The notes beneath the pieces were generated by a model. The model was given only the letters and a program-made list of their open reading frames with translations. It was not told the DNA's origin and ran no database searches. The translations under genes and the position numbers were made by a program. A stretch of DNA of 64,000 bases from Thermaurantimonas sp046299575 (GTDB lineage: Bacteria > Bacteroidota > Bacteroidia > Flavobacteriales > Schleiferiaceae), in contig NZ_JBKBHX010000007.1 of the NCBI RefSeq assembly GCF_046299575.1, positions 62,001 through 126,000 of the forward strand. Direction: 5' to 3'. Positions 54,282 to 63,061 of the stretch are shown here, piece after piece (position 1 is the stretch's first letter; every line of letters starts with the position of its first letter).

Positions 54282-54532
54282 GGGAGAGTGAGATTTTTAA
54301 ATTTCCATGTCTTTTCTATTTAAAATTTTTTTTGTGCCTGTGGTTTGTAGACGAAATTTCTTAAAATTTATCTGCAACTGATGAGCGTAGATTGTGCTGG
54401 TGTAGCCGGCATCGAAGCCGTAGTTCTTCACCAAAGGATTTGCGAGCCTGACGAAGGCCGATTAAATGCCCCTAATGATAAGCAGGAAGGAGTTCGTTCA
54501 AATAAAAAGTCAAAAAATGCAGCTTTTGATAA

Positions 54533-56188
54533 TCAGTTGTAAGACTCAATGATGGAGCGGGCATTGAGCAAAGCGGAGTCGGTAATAGTGCTGCCGCTGA
54601 GAAGACGGGCAACTTCGCGCAGGTGTTCATCGCCGTTGAGCTTTTTGAGGTTAGTTTGAAAGCGGCCATTTACATCGCCTTTGTAAACGAGGTAGTGATG
54701 ATGCGCAGCAGCGGCTATTTGAGGTAGGTGGGTGATGGCAATCACTTGAATATCGCTACCGAGGGCACGAAGTAGTTGGGCAATCTTTTCAGCGGATGCG
54801 CCGGATACTCCTGTGTCGATCTCATCGAAGAGGATGGTAGGCAACGATTTCTTTCGGGCGAGTACAGATTTAATTGCCAGCATAAGTCTTGAGAGCTCAC
54901 CGCCGGAGGCAATTTGGCGCACGGGAGCCAAAGACATGCCGGGATTGGGGCTGAAGAGCATATCTACCGCATCAGCACCTGTAGTAGAGTAAGTCGTTGA
55001 CGAAAGCTGAATAGAAAACTGAGCGCTAGCGAAGTTGAGTTGTTTAAGCAATTCGCTGATTTCGCGCTCGAGGCTGGGTATAATCGATTTTCGAGACTGT
55101 GTGAGTGATCGAGCTGCTTGGAGTAGCTGCCCTTCTGCCTGAGCGATAAGGGCGTCGAGCTCCTGGCGGTATGACTGGCGGCTTTCGAAGGCATGGATTT
55201 CTGCTTCGAGTTGCTTTTTCAGTTCGAGTAGTTGGTCGCTGTCGTGAGTACGGTGCTTGTTGCAGAGGTGCATGAGCAGGTCGAATCGCTGGCGCAATTG
55301 CTCGAGGTAGGCAGGATCGAGTTCTGCTGTAGCAGCCTGGTCGTCGAGAGTGGTGGCTATGTCTTTAATTTCGGGCACGAGGGCTTCCCAACGCTGATAA
55401 AGATTTTCGAACGTGGGGCTTAGGCGGGCCAGGTGGCGAAGGTCGGCTTCTACTCGGCGAAATTGCGACAGAATTCCGACTTCATCTTCGTAAATAAGGG
55501 AGCTGATCTGCTGAAGTCGGGTGAGAGTGTCTTCAGCATTTTCGGCTAGTTGGATTTCTTGTTCTAGCTTATGGAGTTCGCCGGGTTTGATCTTGGCAGA
55601 TTCCAATTCTTGGAGGAGGAATTTTTTATAGTCGAGGTCGCGGTCGGTGCCTTCGGTGCGCAGAAGTTCTTCCTTATCGGCCAGAAGTTTTTTGTAGCGC
55701 TGGTAGGCTGATTGATAGATGTTTATCTGCGCATCGTTGTTGGCAAATCGGTCGAGCAACCTCAGTAGATATGACTGCTGCGTAAGCAGGAGGGTGTCGT
55801 GCTGTGAGTGGACGTCGATCAGAAACCCCGAAAGTTCTTTTAACGTTTGAAGGTTAACAGGTGAATCTTGTACAAAAGCGCGCGACTTACCACCAGGCAA
55901 CAGTTCACGACGAATGATGAGGTGGTGGTCATAGTCAAGGTCGTTTTCGATAAAAAAGGATTCGAGTCCGTAGGGTTCAATGTCGAAGACGGCCTCTACA
56001 ATGCACTTCTGATCTGGATTACCGGCGATTTCAGCCGAGGCTCTACTACCAGATAGGAGCGAAAAGGCTGAGAGAATGACAGATTTTCCAGCGCCTGTCT
56101 CACCGGTTAGGATGGTTAATCCGCTCTGAAAATCGATGGACAATCGGTCGATAAGGGCCAGATTTTGGATTTTCAGATGCCTAATCAT
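54533..56188 (-). CDS. recN: DNA repair protein RecN
   Basis: 551-residue SMC-like ATPase of double-strand break repair. Walker A GETGAGKS (29-36), a long coiled-coil middle, ABC signature ASGGELSRLMLAIKSV, Walker B PTILFDEIDTGVSG and AITHLPQIAAAA, all intact. Last gene of the guaA-LysM-recN run, starting 6 bases after the LysM gene stop. Confidence 0.96.
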   Translation of the reverse strand: MIRHLKIQNLALIDRLSIDFQSGLTILTGETGAGKSVILSAFSLLSGSRASAEIAGNPDQKCIVEAVFDIEPYGLESFFIENDLDYDHHLIIRRELLPGGKSRAFVQDSPVNLQTLKELSGFLIDVHSQHDTLLLTQQSYLLRLLDRFANNDAQINIYQSAYQRYKKLLADKEELLRTEGTDRDLDYKKFLLQELESAKIKPGELHKLEQEIQLAENAEDTLTRLQQISSLIYEDEVGILSQFRRVEADLRHLARLSPTFENLYQRWEALVPEIKDIATTLDDQAATAELDPAYLEQLRQRFDLLMHLCNKHRTHDSDQLLELKKQLEAEIHAFESRQSYRQELDALIAQAEGQLLQAARSLTQSRKSIIPSLEREISELLKQLNFASAQFSIQLSSTTYSTTGADAVDMLFSPNPGMSLAPVRQIASGGELSRLMLAIKSVLARKKSLPTILFDEIDTGVSGASAEKIAQLLRALGSDIQVIAITHLPQIAAAAHHHYLVYKGDVNGRFQTNLKKLNGDEHLREVARLLSGSTITDSALLNARSIIESYN

Positions 56189-56194
56189 GCCGTC

Positions 56195-58129
56195 TTACTG
56201 ATTTTGTGCGTTTGTACTGTTGATGGGTACTAACTTATAATTACGTGCTGTTAGAATTTGAACCGCGTCATTTTGGAAAACGCCTTTGCGACGAGTTGAT
56301 TTAATTTGGATAAATTCAGGTTTATAACGTGAATCAGTAAGTGATTTCACTAAATCATAGGTGGTTTGGTAAGCGTAAAGCGTAATTTCGCTGGCTTCGA
56401 GCTTGTGCTGCAGAGCTATGGTTTCAGCAGCCGTTTGTACTAGTGGATGGTTGTAATTCACGAAACGAGGCGAGGCAATAAGAAAATTTATTTGATTGAG
56501 GTAACGCGGTTCGAGTAGAGGGTTGTCGAGTACTCTGCGGCTGATAATCAAAGTGTTTGCCTTGTTACGACGCATGCGGTCGATAAATTGAGAGGAGAGG
56601 TAGTTGTCTTCTGCAAAGAATACTACCACTTTGGCTTCAACTACATCAGTCACTGCATTAAGACCTTGCAGGCCAGAGGCGAGTCTAATTTCACGTATAG
56701 TTTTGTTTGTCAAATATTTGCGCAATAGGTCGTTTAGCTGATTTGCCTTAGCCTCTTTTTCGGAATAAACTAGATACACAGGTTGGTTGCTGTAATGCGA
56801 TTGAATGGCTATGGCTAGGGAACGCATTTCAAGTTCTTCGCTTTCTTGCATCCAGATGGAGCCTTCGGCTGAGCTGTTAAGGGTGCCAAAGGGCAAAATG
56901 ACAGGTACTTTGCCCGCATCAGGGAAATTTTCAAGAAAAGATTTTGCCTGTTGTGGCACAAAGGGGCCGATCACGATGTCGCTTTCGCGCACCCGGCTGA
57001 AAAGACCCTTTAAATCCGTAGTGCTTTCAGGTAATTCGATTACTGAAAGGGTAAATTGATATCCCTGTGCAGTGAGGTTTTCGAGTGCTGTACGCACCCC
57101 GAGGTAATAGTCCATTGCCACAATGTCAGAGGGGCGTAGGTCACGTACTTCTGATTCGATATTGACAGGCAGAATGAGCGAAATGCGCAGACGTCGCTTT
57201 CCTAGCAACCCAAAGTAGTTGACGTATTCTACAGAGCTGGCGTCTGCTACCTCGGGAACGATGGAATCTTTTATTTCTACAATAGACGGACTTCCATTTC
57301 CGGGAATTTTTATTGGTATGAGCAAGAGCATACCTACTTTGAGAGGCATTTGTCGAAGTTCAGGATTGTATCGCTCTATGTCGTCTATTTTAATTCCATA
57401 TTTGCGTGCTAGTGCAGAAAGTGTTTCTCCCTCTTCTACGCGATGCATGGTGAAGCGCACAGAGTCGGTCCTCGAGCCATTTTTAGAAGGAGAGGCTGTA
57501 GATGCAGATTGGCCATTTTCAGAAGGTGGCGTTACGCGTAGCAATTGACCAGGTTTGATTAGGCTATCACTTATTTGGTTGAAAGCTAGCAAGTCAGCGA
57601 CGCTTATTTGATAGATACGCGCAATGGAGAAGAGCGATTCGCCTGGCTTCACGCGGTGAAAGCCGAGAGGTGCCGATTCTTCGGCGACCAATTCGGGTGA
57701 TTGAACGGGTGCGAGCTTAGGATTCTTGGGTATGAGCAACCTCATGCCTGGGCGAATAACCTTGTCTTTGATGTCAGGATTGTTGGCTTCAATTAAATCA
57801 ATGGGAACATTGAACTGACGGCTGAGGCTGTATAGCGTTTGTCCTTCCTGTATTGTAAATACATGAAATCGGTTTGTGTCAATAGTTTCTTCTTTAGGTG
57901 AGGCAGAAGCAGGCACCATCACCACATCACCGGCTTTTATCCCCTGACGTGTTTCGGGGTTGAATTTGTAAAAATCTTCAACAGAAATGTTGTATTGGCG
58001 CGATATGGAAAAGACTGTTTCGCCCTGCTGAACGCGGTGAAATTTGAAAGATTCTTGAGCGAACGCTTGAAAAGATATTATTGATAACAAGAAAACAAAA
58101 ATCTTAAGCTTTTTAAATATCCAAGCCAT
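56195..58129 (-). CDS. Exported protein with four LysM domains and a periplasmic-binding-like domain
   Basis: 644 residues. Signal peptide MAWIFKKLKIFVFLLSIISF ending in AFAQ (25). LysM domains at about 30-74, 88-134, 157-199 and 228-272, separated by Ser/Pro linkers. Residues about 312-640 show the two-lobed pattern of type 1 periplasmic binding proteins (RISLILPVNIES, YYLGVRTALENL, SDIVIGPFVPQQAKSFLENF, VYLVYSEKEA, VVFFAEDNYLSSQFIDRM). The N-terminal ATG at 58153 would overlap guaA by 10 bases and weaken the signal peptide, so 58129 is preferred. It probably binds peptidoglycan; the ligand-binding fold recalls LpoA-type regulators (inference). Confidence 0.82.
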   Translation of the reverse strand: MAWIFKKLKIFVFLLSIISFQAFAQESFKFHRVQQGETVFSISRQYNISVEDFYKFNPETRQGIKAGDVVMVPASASPKEETIDTNRFHVFTIQEGQTLYSLSRQFNVPIDLIEANNPDIKDKVIRPGMRLLIPKNPKLAPVQSPELVAEESAPLGFHRVKPGESLFSIARIYQISVADLLAFNQISDSLIKPGQLLRVTPPSENGQSASTASPSKNGSRTDSVRFTMHRVEEGETLSALARKYGIKIDDIERYNPELRQMPLKVGMLLLIPIKIPGNGSPSIVEIKDSIVPEVADASSVEYVNYFGLLGKRRLRISLILPVNIESEVRDLRPSDIVAMDYYLGVRTALENLTAQGYQFTLSVIELPESTTDLKGLFSRVRESDIVIGPFVPQQAKSFLENFPDAGKVPVILPFGTLNSSAEGSIWMQESEELEMRSLAIAIQSHYSNQPVYLVYSEKEAKANQLNDLLRKYLTNKTIREIRLASGLQGLNAVTDVVEAKVVVFFAEDNYLSSQFIDRMRRNKANTLIISRRVLDNPLLEPRYLNQINFLIASPRFVNYNHPLVQTAAETIALQHKLEASEITLYAYQTTYDLVKSLTDSRYKPEFIQIKSTRRKGVFQNDAVQILTARNYKLVPINSTNAQNQ

Positions 58130-58143
58130 CGCAATATGATCGA

Positions 58144-59673
58144 TTATTCCCATTCAATAGTTGCAGGTGGTTTTGAGCTGATGTCGTATACTACTCGATT
58201 TACCCCCGGAACGCGGTTGATGATTTGATTAGAAATTCGTGCCAAAAAATCGTATGGCAAATGTACCCAATCAGCGGTCATCCCGTCGGTAGAGTGGACG
58301 GCGCGAAGTGCTACTACATATTCATAGGTGCGTTCGTCGCCCATTACACCGACCGAACGGCTGTCGAGTAAAATGGCTCCAGCCTGCCATACCTGTTCGT
58401 ATAGCCCTTCTTCTTTAAGGCCTTTTATAAAAATGTAGTCTGCTTCTTGTATGAGCGCTACTTTTTCAGGAGTTATATCGCCGAGAATACGAATGGCTAA
58501 TCCAGGACCGGGAAAAGGATGACGACCCAAAAGCTCGTCAGGTATGCCAAGGGCGGCACCTACCCTCCGCACTTCATCTTTAAAAAGCATACGGAGGGGT
58601 TCTACTATTTTTAGTTTCATAACCTCAGGCAAGCCGCCTACATTATGGTGTGACTTAATGGTGGCAGATGGACCTGCTACAGAAGCGCTCTCGATTACAT
58701 CCGGATAAATAGTGCCTTGAGCTAAGAAAGAGACATCTTCAATTTTAAGAGCCTCTTCATCAAATACTTCAATAAACAGTCTGCCAATGATTTTGCGCTT
58801 TTGCTCAGGGTCGGTCACACCGCGCAGAGCGTCTAGAAAACGCTCAGAAGCATCGACCCCTTTAACGTTTAGCCCCATGTCGCGGTACTGATGAAGCACA
58901 TGCTGAAATTCGTTTTTACGCAGCAAGCCGTTGTTTACAAAGATGCAATGCAGCTGGTCGCCAATGGCTTCAGAAAGCAATACGGCTGTTACAGTACTGT
59001 CAACACCGCCCGAGAGGCCTAAAACAACCTTTTCTACGCCGATCTTGCGACGAAGGCTTTCTATACTGGATTGTATAAAAGATTCAGGCGTCCAACTCTG
59101 GTCACATCCGCAGATGTTTACAACAAAGTTTTTCAAAAGGTCTTTGCCGTATTCACTGTGATACACTTCCGGGTGAAACTGAATTCCCCAGGCTTTCAAA
59201 GTTGGAATTTCAAATGCAGCATTGCGAATGTCTTCGGTTGAGGCGATGCATTCAAATCCTTCAGGCAAATCGTCTATGGTATCGCCATGACTCATCCACA
59301 CTTGCGATTTTTCGGGAATTTTCTTAAGCAGCGGATTGTTTGGCTTAAGCAAGTGAAGTTTTGCACGACCGTATTCACGCAGGCCGCTGGCTCCAACTTT
59401 TCCGCCATGCATGTGTGTGAGCAATTGTGCACCATAACAAATGCCCAGCACAGGTATTTTGCCGAGAAATGTCGATAAATCAGGTTTTGGAGCGTTGTGG
59501 TCATTTACCGAAAATGGACTGCCCGAAAGAATTAGCCCTTTGATGTGCGATATGTGTTGGGGTACGTGATAGTAAGGATGAATTTCGCAATAGACGTTGA
59601 GCTCACGGATTTTCCGAGCAATCAGTTGTGTATATTGAGAACCAAAATCGAGGATTAAAATGGTGTCTTTCAT
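58144..59673 (-). CDS. guaA: GMP synthase (glutamine-hydrolysing)
   Basis: 509 residues, class I amidotransferase plus PP-loop synthetase. Glutaminase nucleophile C79 (GICYGAQLL), His-Glu in GIQFHPEVYHSEYG, PP-loop LGLSGGVDSTV, and the dimerisation domain GRHPFPGPGLAIRILGDIT ending KPPATIEWE. Converts XMP to GMP. It heads the operon guaA-LysM/PBP-recN. Its promoter box lies only 5 bases from the ATG. Confidence 0.98.
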   Translation of the reverse strand: MKDTILILDFGSQYTQLIARKIRELNVYCEIHPYYHVPQHISHIKGLILSGSPFSVNDHNAPKPDLSTFLGKIPVLGICYGAQLLTHMHGGKVGASGLREYGRAKLHLLKPNNPLLKKIPEKSQVWMSHGDTIDDLPEGFECIASTEDIRNAAFEIPTLKAWGIQFHPEVYHSEYGKDLLKNFVVNICGCDQSWTPESFIQSSIESLRRKIGVEKVVLGLSGGVDSTVTAVLLSEAIGDQLHCIFVNNGLLRKNEFQHVLHQYRDMGLNVKGVDASERFLDALRGVTDPEQKRKIIGRLFIEVFDEEALKIEDVSFLAQGTIYPDVIESASVAGPSATIKSHHNVGGLPEVMKLKIVEPLRMLFKDEVRRVGAALGIPDELLGRHPFPGPGLAIRILGDITPEKVALIQEADYIFIKGLKEEGLYEQVWQAGAILLDSRSVGVMGDERTYEYVVALRAVHSTDGMTADWVHLPYDFLARISNQIINRVPGVNRVVYDISSKPPATIEWE

Positions 59674-59677
59674 AGGG

Positions 59678-59685
59678 CAAAGGTA
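59678..59685 (-). promoter_or_regulatory. -7 promoter box for guaA
   Basis: TACCTTTG on the minus strand, full match, only 4 bases before the ATG at 59673. The expected start site falls at or within a base or two of the start codon, so the transcript may be leaderless. Confidence 0.55.
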
Positions 59686-59746
59686 GCAGCCTCTGCTACA
59701 ATGTGCAGATTGTAATGGTTGCTTCTAAAAATTTTACACCTTTTTT

Positions 59747-60325
59747 TCAAAACATTCCCATCATAAATCCTAAAGACATATATGTAGTATCGAATCTCTT
59801 TAAATTTCCGATTAAATTAAAAGAATATCCAACCTGAATTTGAAAGTGAAAATTATCAATAATCTGATAATCGTAAATAACATTAGGCTCTAATCTAACG
59901 AAACGATTTGAGATTATCGTTTTGTCTCCGTTCTCATCGATTGCAACATTCGAAAGAGCACCTAGACCAAGTCGAGAACCGAAGGCCAATTTATGATTGT
60001 TGCTAATTTCTACTCTTGCGCCACCAAATATTCCACCGTATCCGAGATTCACCGTCTTGTTTTGTTTGGTTGAGGTACCTCCAAAGCCAAAGCCACCAAT
60101 AAAACCGCTTTCTCTGAAAATTGCGCCTCCTAATCCACCATTAGCAACGCCAAAACCAGCACTGCCAAAATTCATTAATTGAATATAAAATCCGCCAAAT
60201 CCACCCGATTCGTATTGTGCACAGATTGGATTTATTGATAGGAAAACAGCACTTAAAAACGCCACGTAAGAAATTAACTTATTCAAAATGTAGAATTTAA
60301 TTTTAAAATTTAGTAGATAATACAT
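59747..60325 (-). CDS. Glycine-rich exported protein, possible outer-membrane barrel
   Basis: About 192 residues from an ATG at 60325, or 179 from a TTG at 60286, which gives a cleaner signal peptide (LNKLISYVAFLSAVFLSINPICAQ). After cleavage comes a glycine-rich stretch (GGFGGFYIQ, GSAGFGVANGGLGGAIF, GGFGFGG) and a beta-strand-rich remainder (GARVEISNNHKLAFGSRLGLG, VIYDYQIIDNFHFQIQVGYSF). No known family recognised. The frame stays open up to 60487, but that extension lies in the esterase gene and is spurious. Confidence 0.65.
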   Translation of the reverse strand: MYYLLNFKIKFYILNKLISYVAFLSAVFLSINPICAQYESGGFGGFYIQLMNFGSAGFGVANGGLGGAIFRESGFIGGFGFGGTSTKQNKTVNLGYGGIFGGARVEISNNHKLAFGSRLGLGALSNVAIDENGDKTIISNRFVRLEPNVIYDYQIIDNFHFQIQVGYSFNLIGNLKRFDTTYMSLGFMMGMF

Positions 60326-61034
60326 AAGGTAGCATCTTGCGCCAGGTGGGCCAGTCGTGTTCAATGTCCCAGCCCCAAACGTCAAGATCGTGCGGAAGGC
60401 CTTTGTGGTGGAGAATACCCGAAAGAGCACGAGAGGCATTTGGATCTTCATAAGCTCCTGAGCCGGTAAGAATGTGTATGTGACCACTTCGCCGGATCTG
60501 CTCCAATGTGTTGTGGTCGTTTAAGTTTTGAAGGTAATGTATGGGCGAATTGAAGTACACGTTGTCGTCCCAATAGCCTTTGGTATAAACACTCAAGTCA
60601 TACACCCCACTCATGGCAATGCATCCATTTAAAGCCCAGGGATTTTTAAAAAACAAGTTAGCTGCATGCAGAGCTCCAAAAGATGCCCCAGCTATATAGA
60701 TGGGCGTCGTTGGGCTGGTTTTACTCTTTATAAAAGAAACAACCTCGTTGTACACATAGTCGTTAAATTGTGCGTGGCGCAAGGATTTGTCGCGTGGGTG
60801 CATGCGCGAATTCAGCCAGCTTTCGTTGTTTATCGAATTGATGCTGAAGACTTTCACCTTTCCTGCATCGATTAAGGGCTGTATGGCGTCGATCAAGAAA
60901 AAACGTTCGTATTCCAGATAATCGGCTGCAGCGGTAGGCACCATGAGCAGCGCAAATCCAAAATGACCGTATACAGCGATTTCCATTTTTCGATTAAGAG
61001 CTGGGCTGTGCCATGCGTGTATTTCGCGATGCAT
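60303..61034 (-). CDS. Esterase-like alpha/beta hydrolase
   Basis: 243 residues from the ATG at 61034 (a TTG at 61055 gives seven more). No signal peptide. Nucleophile motif GASFGALHA, the block FNDYVYNEVVSFI before it, and the C-terminal HDLDVWGWDIEHDWPTWRKML with the catalytic His in EHDW, a pattern of the putative esterase (Fes/EstD-like) family. Substrate unknown. Divergent from the beta-CASP nuclease. Confidence 0.83.
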   Translation of the reverse strand: MHREIHAWHSPALNRKMEIAVYGHFGFALLMVPTAAADYLEYERFFLIDAIQPLIDAGKVKVFSINSINNESWLNSRMHPRDKSLRHAQFNDYVYNEVVSFIKSKTSPTTPIYIAGASFGALHAANLFFKNPWALNGCIAMSGVYDLSVYTKGYWDDNVYFNSPIHYLQNLNDHNTLEQIRRSGHIHILTGSGAYEDPNASRALSGILHHKGLPHDLDVWGWDIEHDWPTWRKMLPYVLSTKF

Positions 61035-61122
61035 TTTACTATGAGTTTGCCACAAAGAAATTTATTTTCTTTGAAGAAGTAAAACAATTGTTACAAAATT
61101 TTTCAAAATTCATAAAATATCA

Positions 61123-62490
61123 ATGAAGATTTCGTTTTTCGGCGGTACAAGCACTGTGACTGGTTCGAAGCATTTGCTCGAGGTGGGTACTAAAAAAATC
61201 CTTCTGGATTGTGGTCTTTTTCAAGGTCTTAAAGAGCTTCGCTTGCTCAATCGCGCTCCCTTTCCCGTTTCGCCATCGTCCATCGATGTCGTTATCATTT
61301 CGCATGGACATTTAGATCATGTCGGTTATTTGCCTGTACTGGTAAAAAATGGCTTTCGTGGATACATTTTCTGCACGGAGGCCACGGCTGAAATTATGAA
61401 AATAATCTTACAAGACAGTGCCCGCATACAGATGGAAGAAGCTGAGCGTGCTCGCAGAGAAGGGTATTCTCGACATTCTGATCCAAAGCCGCTATATACA
61501 ATTGAAGATGTAGATGCTGTACTTCTATTGGTGCGCCCGGTAGCCTACAATGAAACAATTGAGCTTACAAAATCCATTTTCTTCCAACTTATTCCGGCAG
61601 GTCATATTTTGGGAGCTTCGGTCATTTCATTAGATATAGAGGGTAAAAAAATCGTATTCACCGGCGACTTAGGCCGCTACAACGATCTACTACTGCCGCC
61701 TCCACAGCCAGTACACGAAGCTGATGTATTGTTGTGCGAATCAACCTACGGACACACCCTGCATAATACCCATTACGAGGAGATTGAAAAACGATTGATA
61801 AAGCACATCTTATATGCATGGGAAAACAAGAGTTTATTGCTGATACCCGGCTTTGCCGTGGAGCGCGCTCAAGTATTAATGTATTTAGTAAGTAAACTTA
61901 AACACAGAGGTCAAATACCGCCTGTTGCCCTCTACCTTGACTCTCCAATGGCAAGTGCTGTATCAGACGTTTTTATGCGTTTTTCTGAACTACTAAAAAT
62001 TGACGGTATGGAGCTCTATCGAGCCCTCGATAGTTATGATTTTGTAGAATCTTTAGAAGAGAGCAATAAAATCGTACACAGCTCACAGCCTCGTGTTGTG
62101 ATAGCTGGAGGCGGAATGTTGGCTGGTGGTCGCGCTTTGAATTATTTGTTTGAACACTTAGAAAATCCCAAGTCTATTCTCCTGCTTGCCGGATATCAAG
62201 CCGAGGGTACACGCGGTCGCGCGATATTGAATGGATTGGATGAGATTAAAATCTATGGCCGATATCTAAAAATTCGAATGCGTACCGATCACATCGACGG
62301 ACTTTCGTCGCACGCCGATCGGGGCGATATATTGCGCTGGCTCGAAAATTTTAAAGCGTTTCCCAAGAAAATATTTTTGGTGCATGGCGAGGCTCATTCG
62401 GCTGATGCACTCCGGCTGAAATTGAAGGATACGTATAGAAATTCTGAGGTTTTAATTCCAAAAATCGGCGATTCGTTTGAACTTTTTTGA
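61123..62490 (+). CDS. MBL-fold beta-CASP ribonuclease (CPSF-like)
   Basis: 455 residues. Metallo-beta-lactamase motif HGHLDH (61-66), then GHILGASVISLDIEGKKIVFTGDLGR, the beta-CASP segment LLLIPGFAVERAQVLMYLV, AGGGMLAGGRALNYL, and the RMMBL end TDHIDGLSSHADRGDILRWLENF with FLVHGE. Predicted to process RNA, as for the YSH1-like bacterial enzymes. All metal ligands appear present. Confidence 0.92.
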   Translation: MKISFFGGTSTVTGSKHLLEVGTKKILLDCGLFQGLKELRLLNRAPFPVSPSSIDVVIISHGHLDHVGYLPVLVKNGFRGYIFCTEATAEIMKIILQDSARIQMEEAERARREGYSRHSDPKPLYTIEDVDAVLLLVRPVAYNETIELTKSIFFQLIPAGHILGASVISLDIEGKKIVFTGDLGRYNDLLLPPPQPVHEADVLLCESTYGHTLHNTHYEEIEKRLIKHILYAWENKSLLLIPGFAVERAQVLMYLVSKLKHRGQIPPVALYLDSPMASAVSDVFMRFSELLKIDGMELYRALDSYDFVESLEESNKIVHSSQPRVVIAGGGMLAGGRALNYLFEHLENPKSILLLAGYQAEGTRGRAILNGLDEIKIYGRYLKIRMRTDHIDGLSSHADRGDILRWLENFKAFPKKIFLVHGEAHSADALRLKLKDTYRNSEVLIPKIGDSFELF

Positions 62491-62596
62491 TTTTGGGAGT
62501 TGTTTAAAACACTGTTGAGAATTAAATAAAGATTAACAGAAAAATAACTTCGTTATTTGTAGGAACCTTTATCGTTGTAAGCAAAAAAGTACAGCT

Positions 62597-63052
62597 ATGA
62601 CGTCAAAAATGGTGTTTAAAGACAATGCTGGCCGCAAAGTGACCGACGTGCGTGCTTTTGTTGAGCGATGGTTAGCTGACCATCCGAAAGGAAGGATTTT
62701 TATTGGCGCCGATTCGAAGGTCAAGGGCGAGTATGTGAAATACGCCATCGTCATTTGTCTGTGGGATGTAGGTAAGGGAGTTTCAGAACTTTTTGCTCAT
62801 ACCATGTTGCCCAAACCGGCCGATTCGTTTTCAAGGCTTTGGAATGAAGTAACAAAAGCCGTTGAGATAGCCGAATGCATCAAAGACTTAGCGCGTATCG
62901 AAATTCATGTAGACATTAACTCAAAGCCAGGGTATCGATCTTATCAGTTGTACGATGCCTCAATGGGTTTCATAAAGAGTTTTGGCTACGAAGCAGCAGG
63001 AAAGCCTTTTGCGTGGGCAGCCAGCTGTGGTGCCAATAGGCATTGTCAGTAA
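62597..63052 (+). CDS. YkuK-like (DUF458) predicted RNase H-like protein
   Basis: 151 residues with GRIFIGADSKVKGEYVKYAIVICLW, an acidic site resembling RNase H strand 1, then IEIHVDINSKPGYRSYQLYDASMGFIKSFGYEAAGKPFAWAASCGANRHC, the most conserved part of the YkuK family. Biochemical activity is not established. Located 106 bases after the beta-CASP gene; possible joint role in RNA metabolism is inference. Confidence 0.88.
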   Translation: MTSKMVFKDNAGRKVTDVRAFVERWLADHPKGRIFIGADSKVKGEYVKYAIVICLWDVGKGVSELFAHTMLPKPADSFSRLWNEVTKAVEIAECIKDLARIEIHVDINSKPGYRSYQLYDASMGFIKSFGYEAAGKPFAWAASCGANRHCQ

Positions 63053-63061
63053 GAAGTTCTT

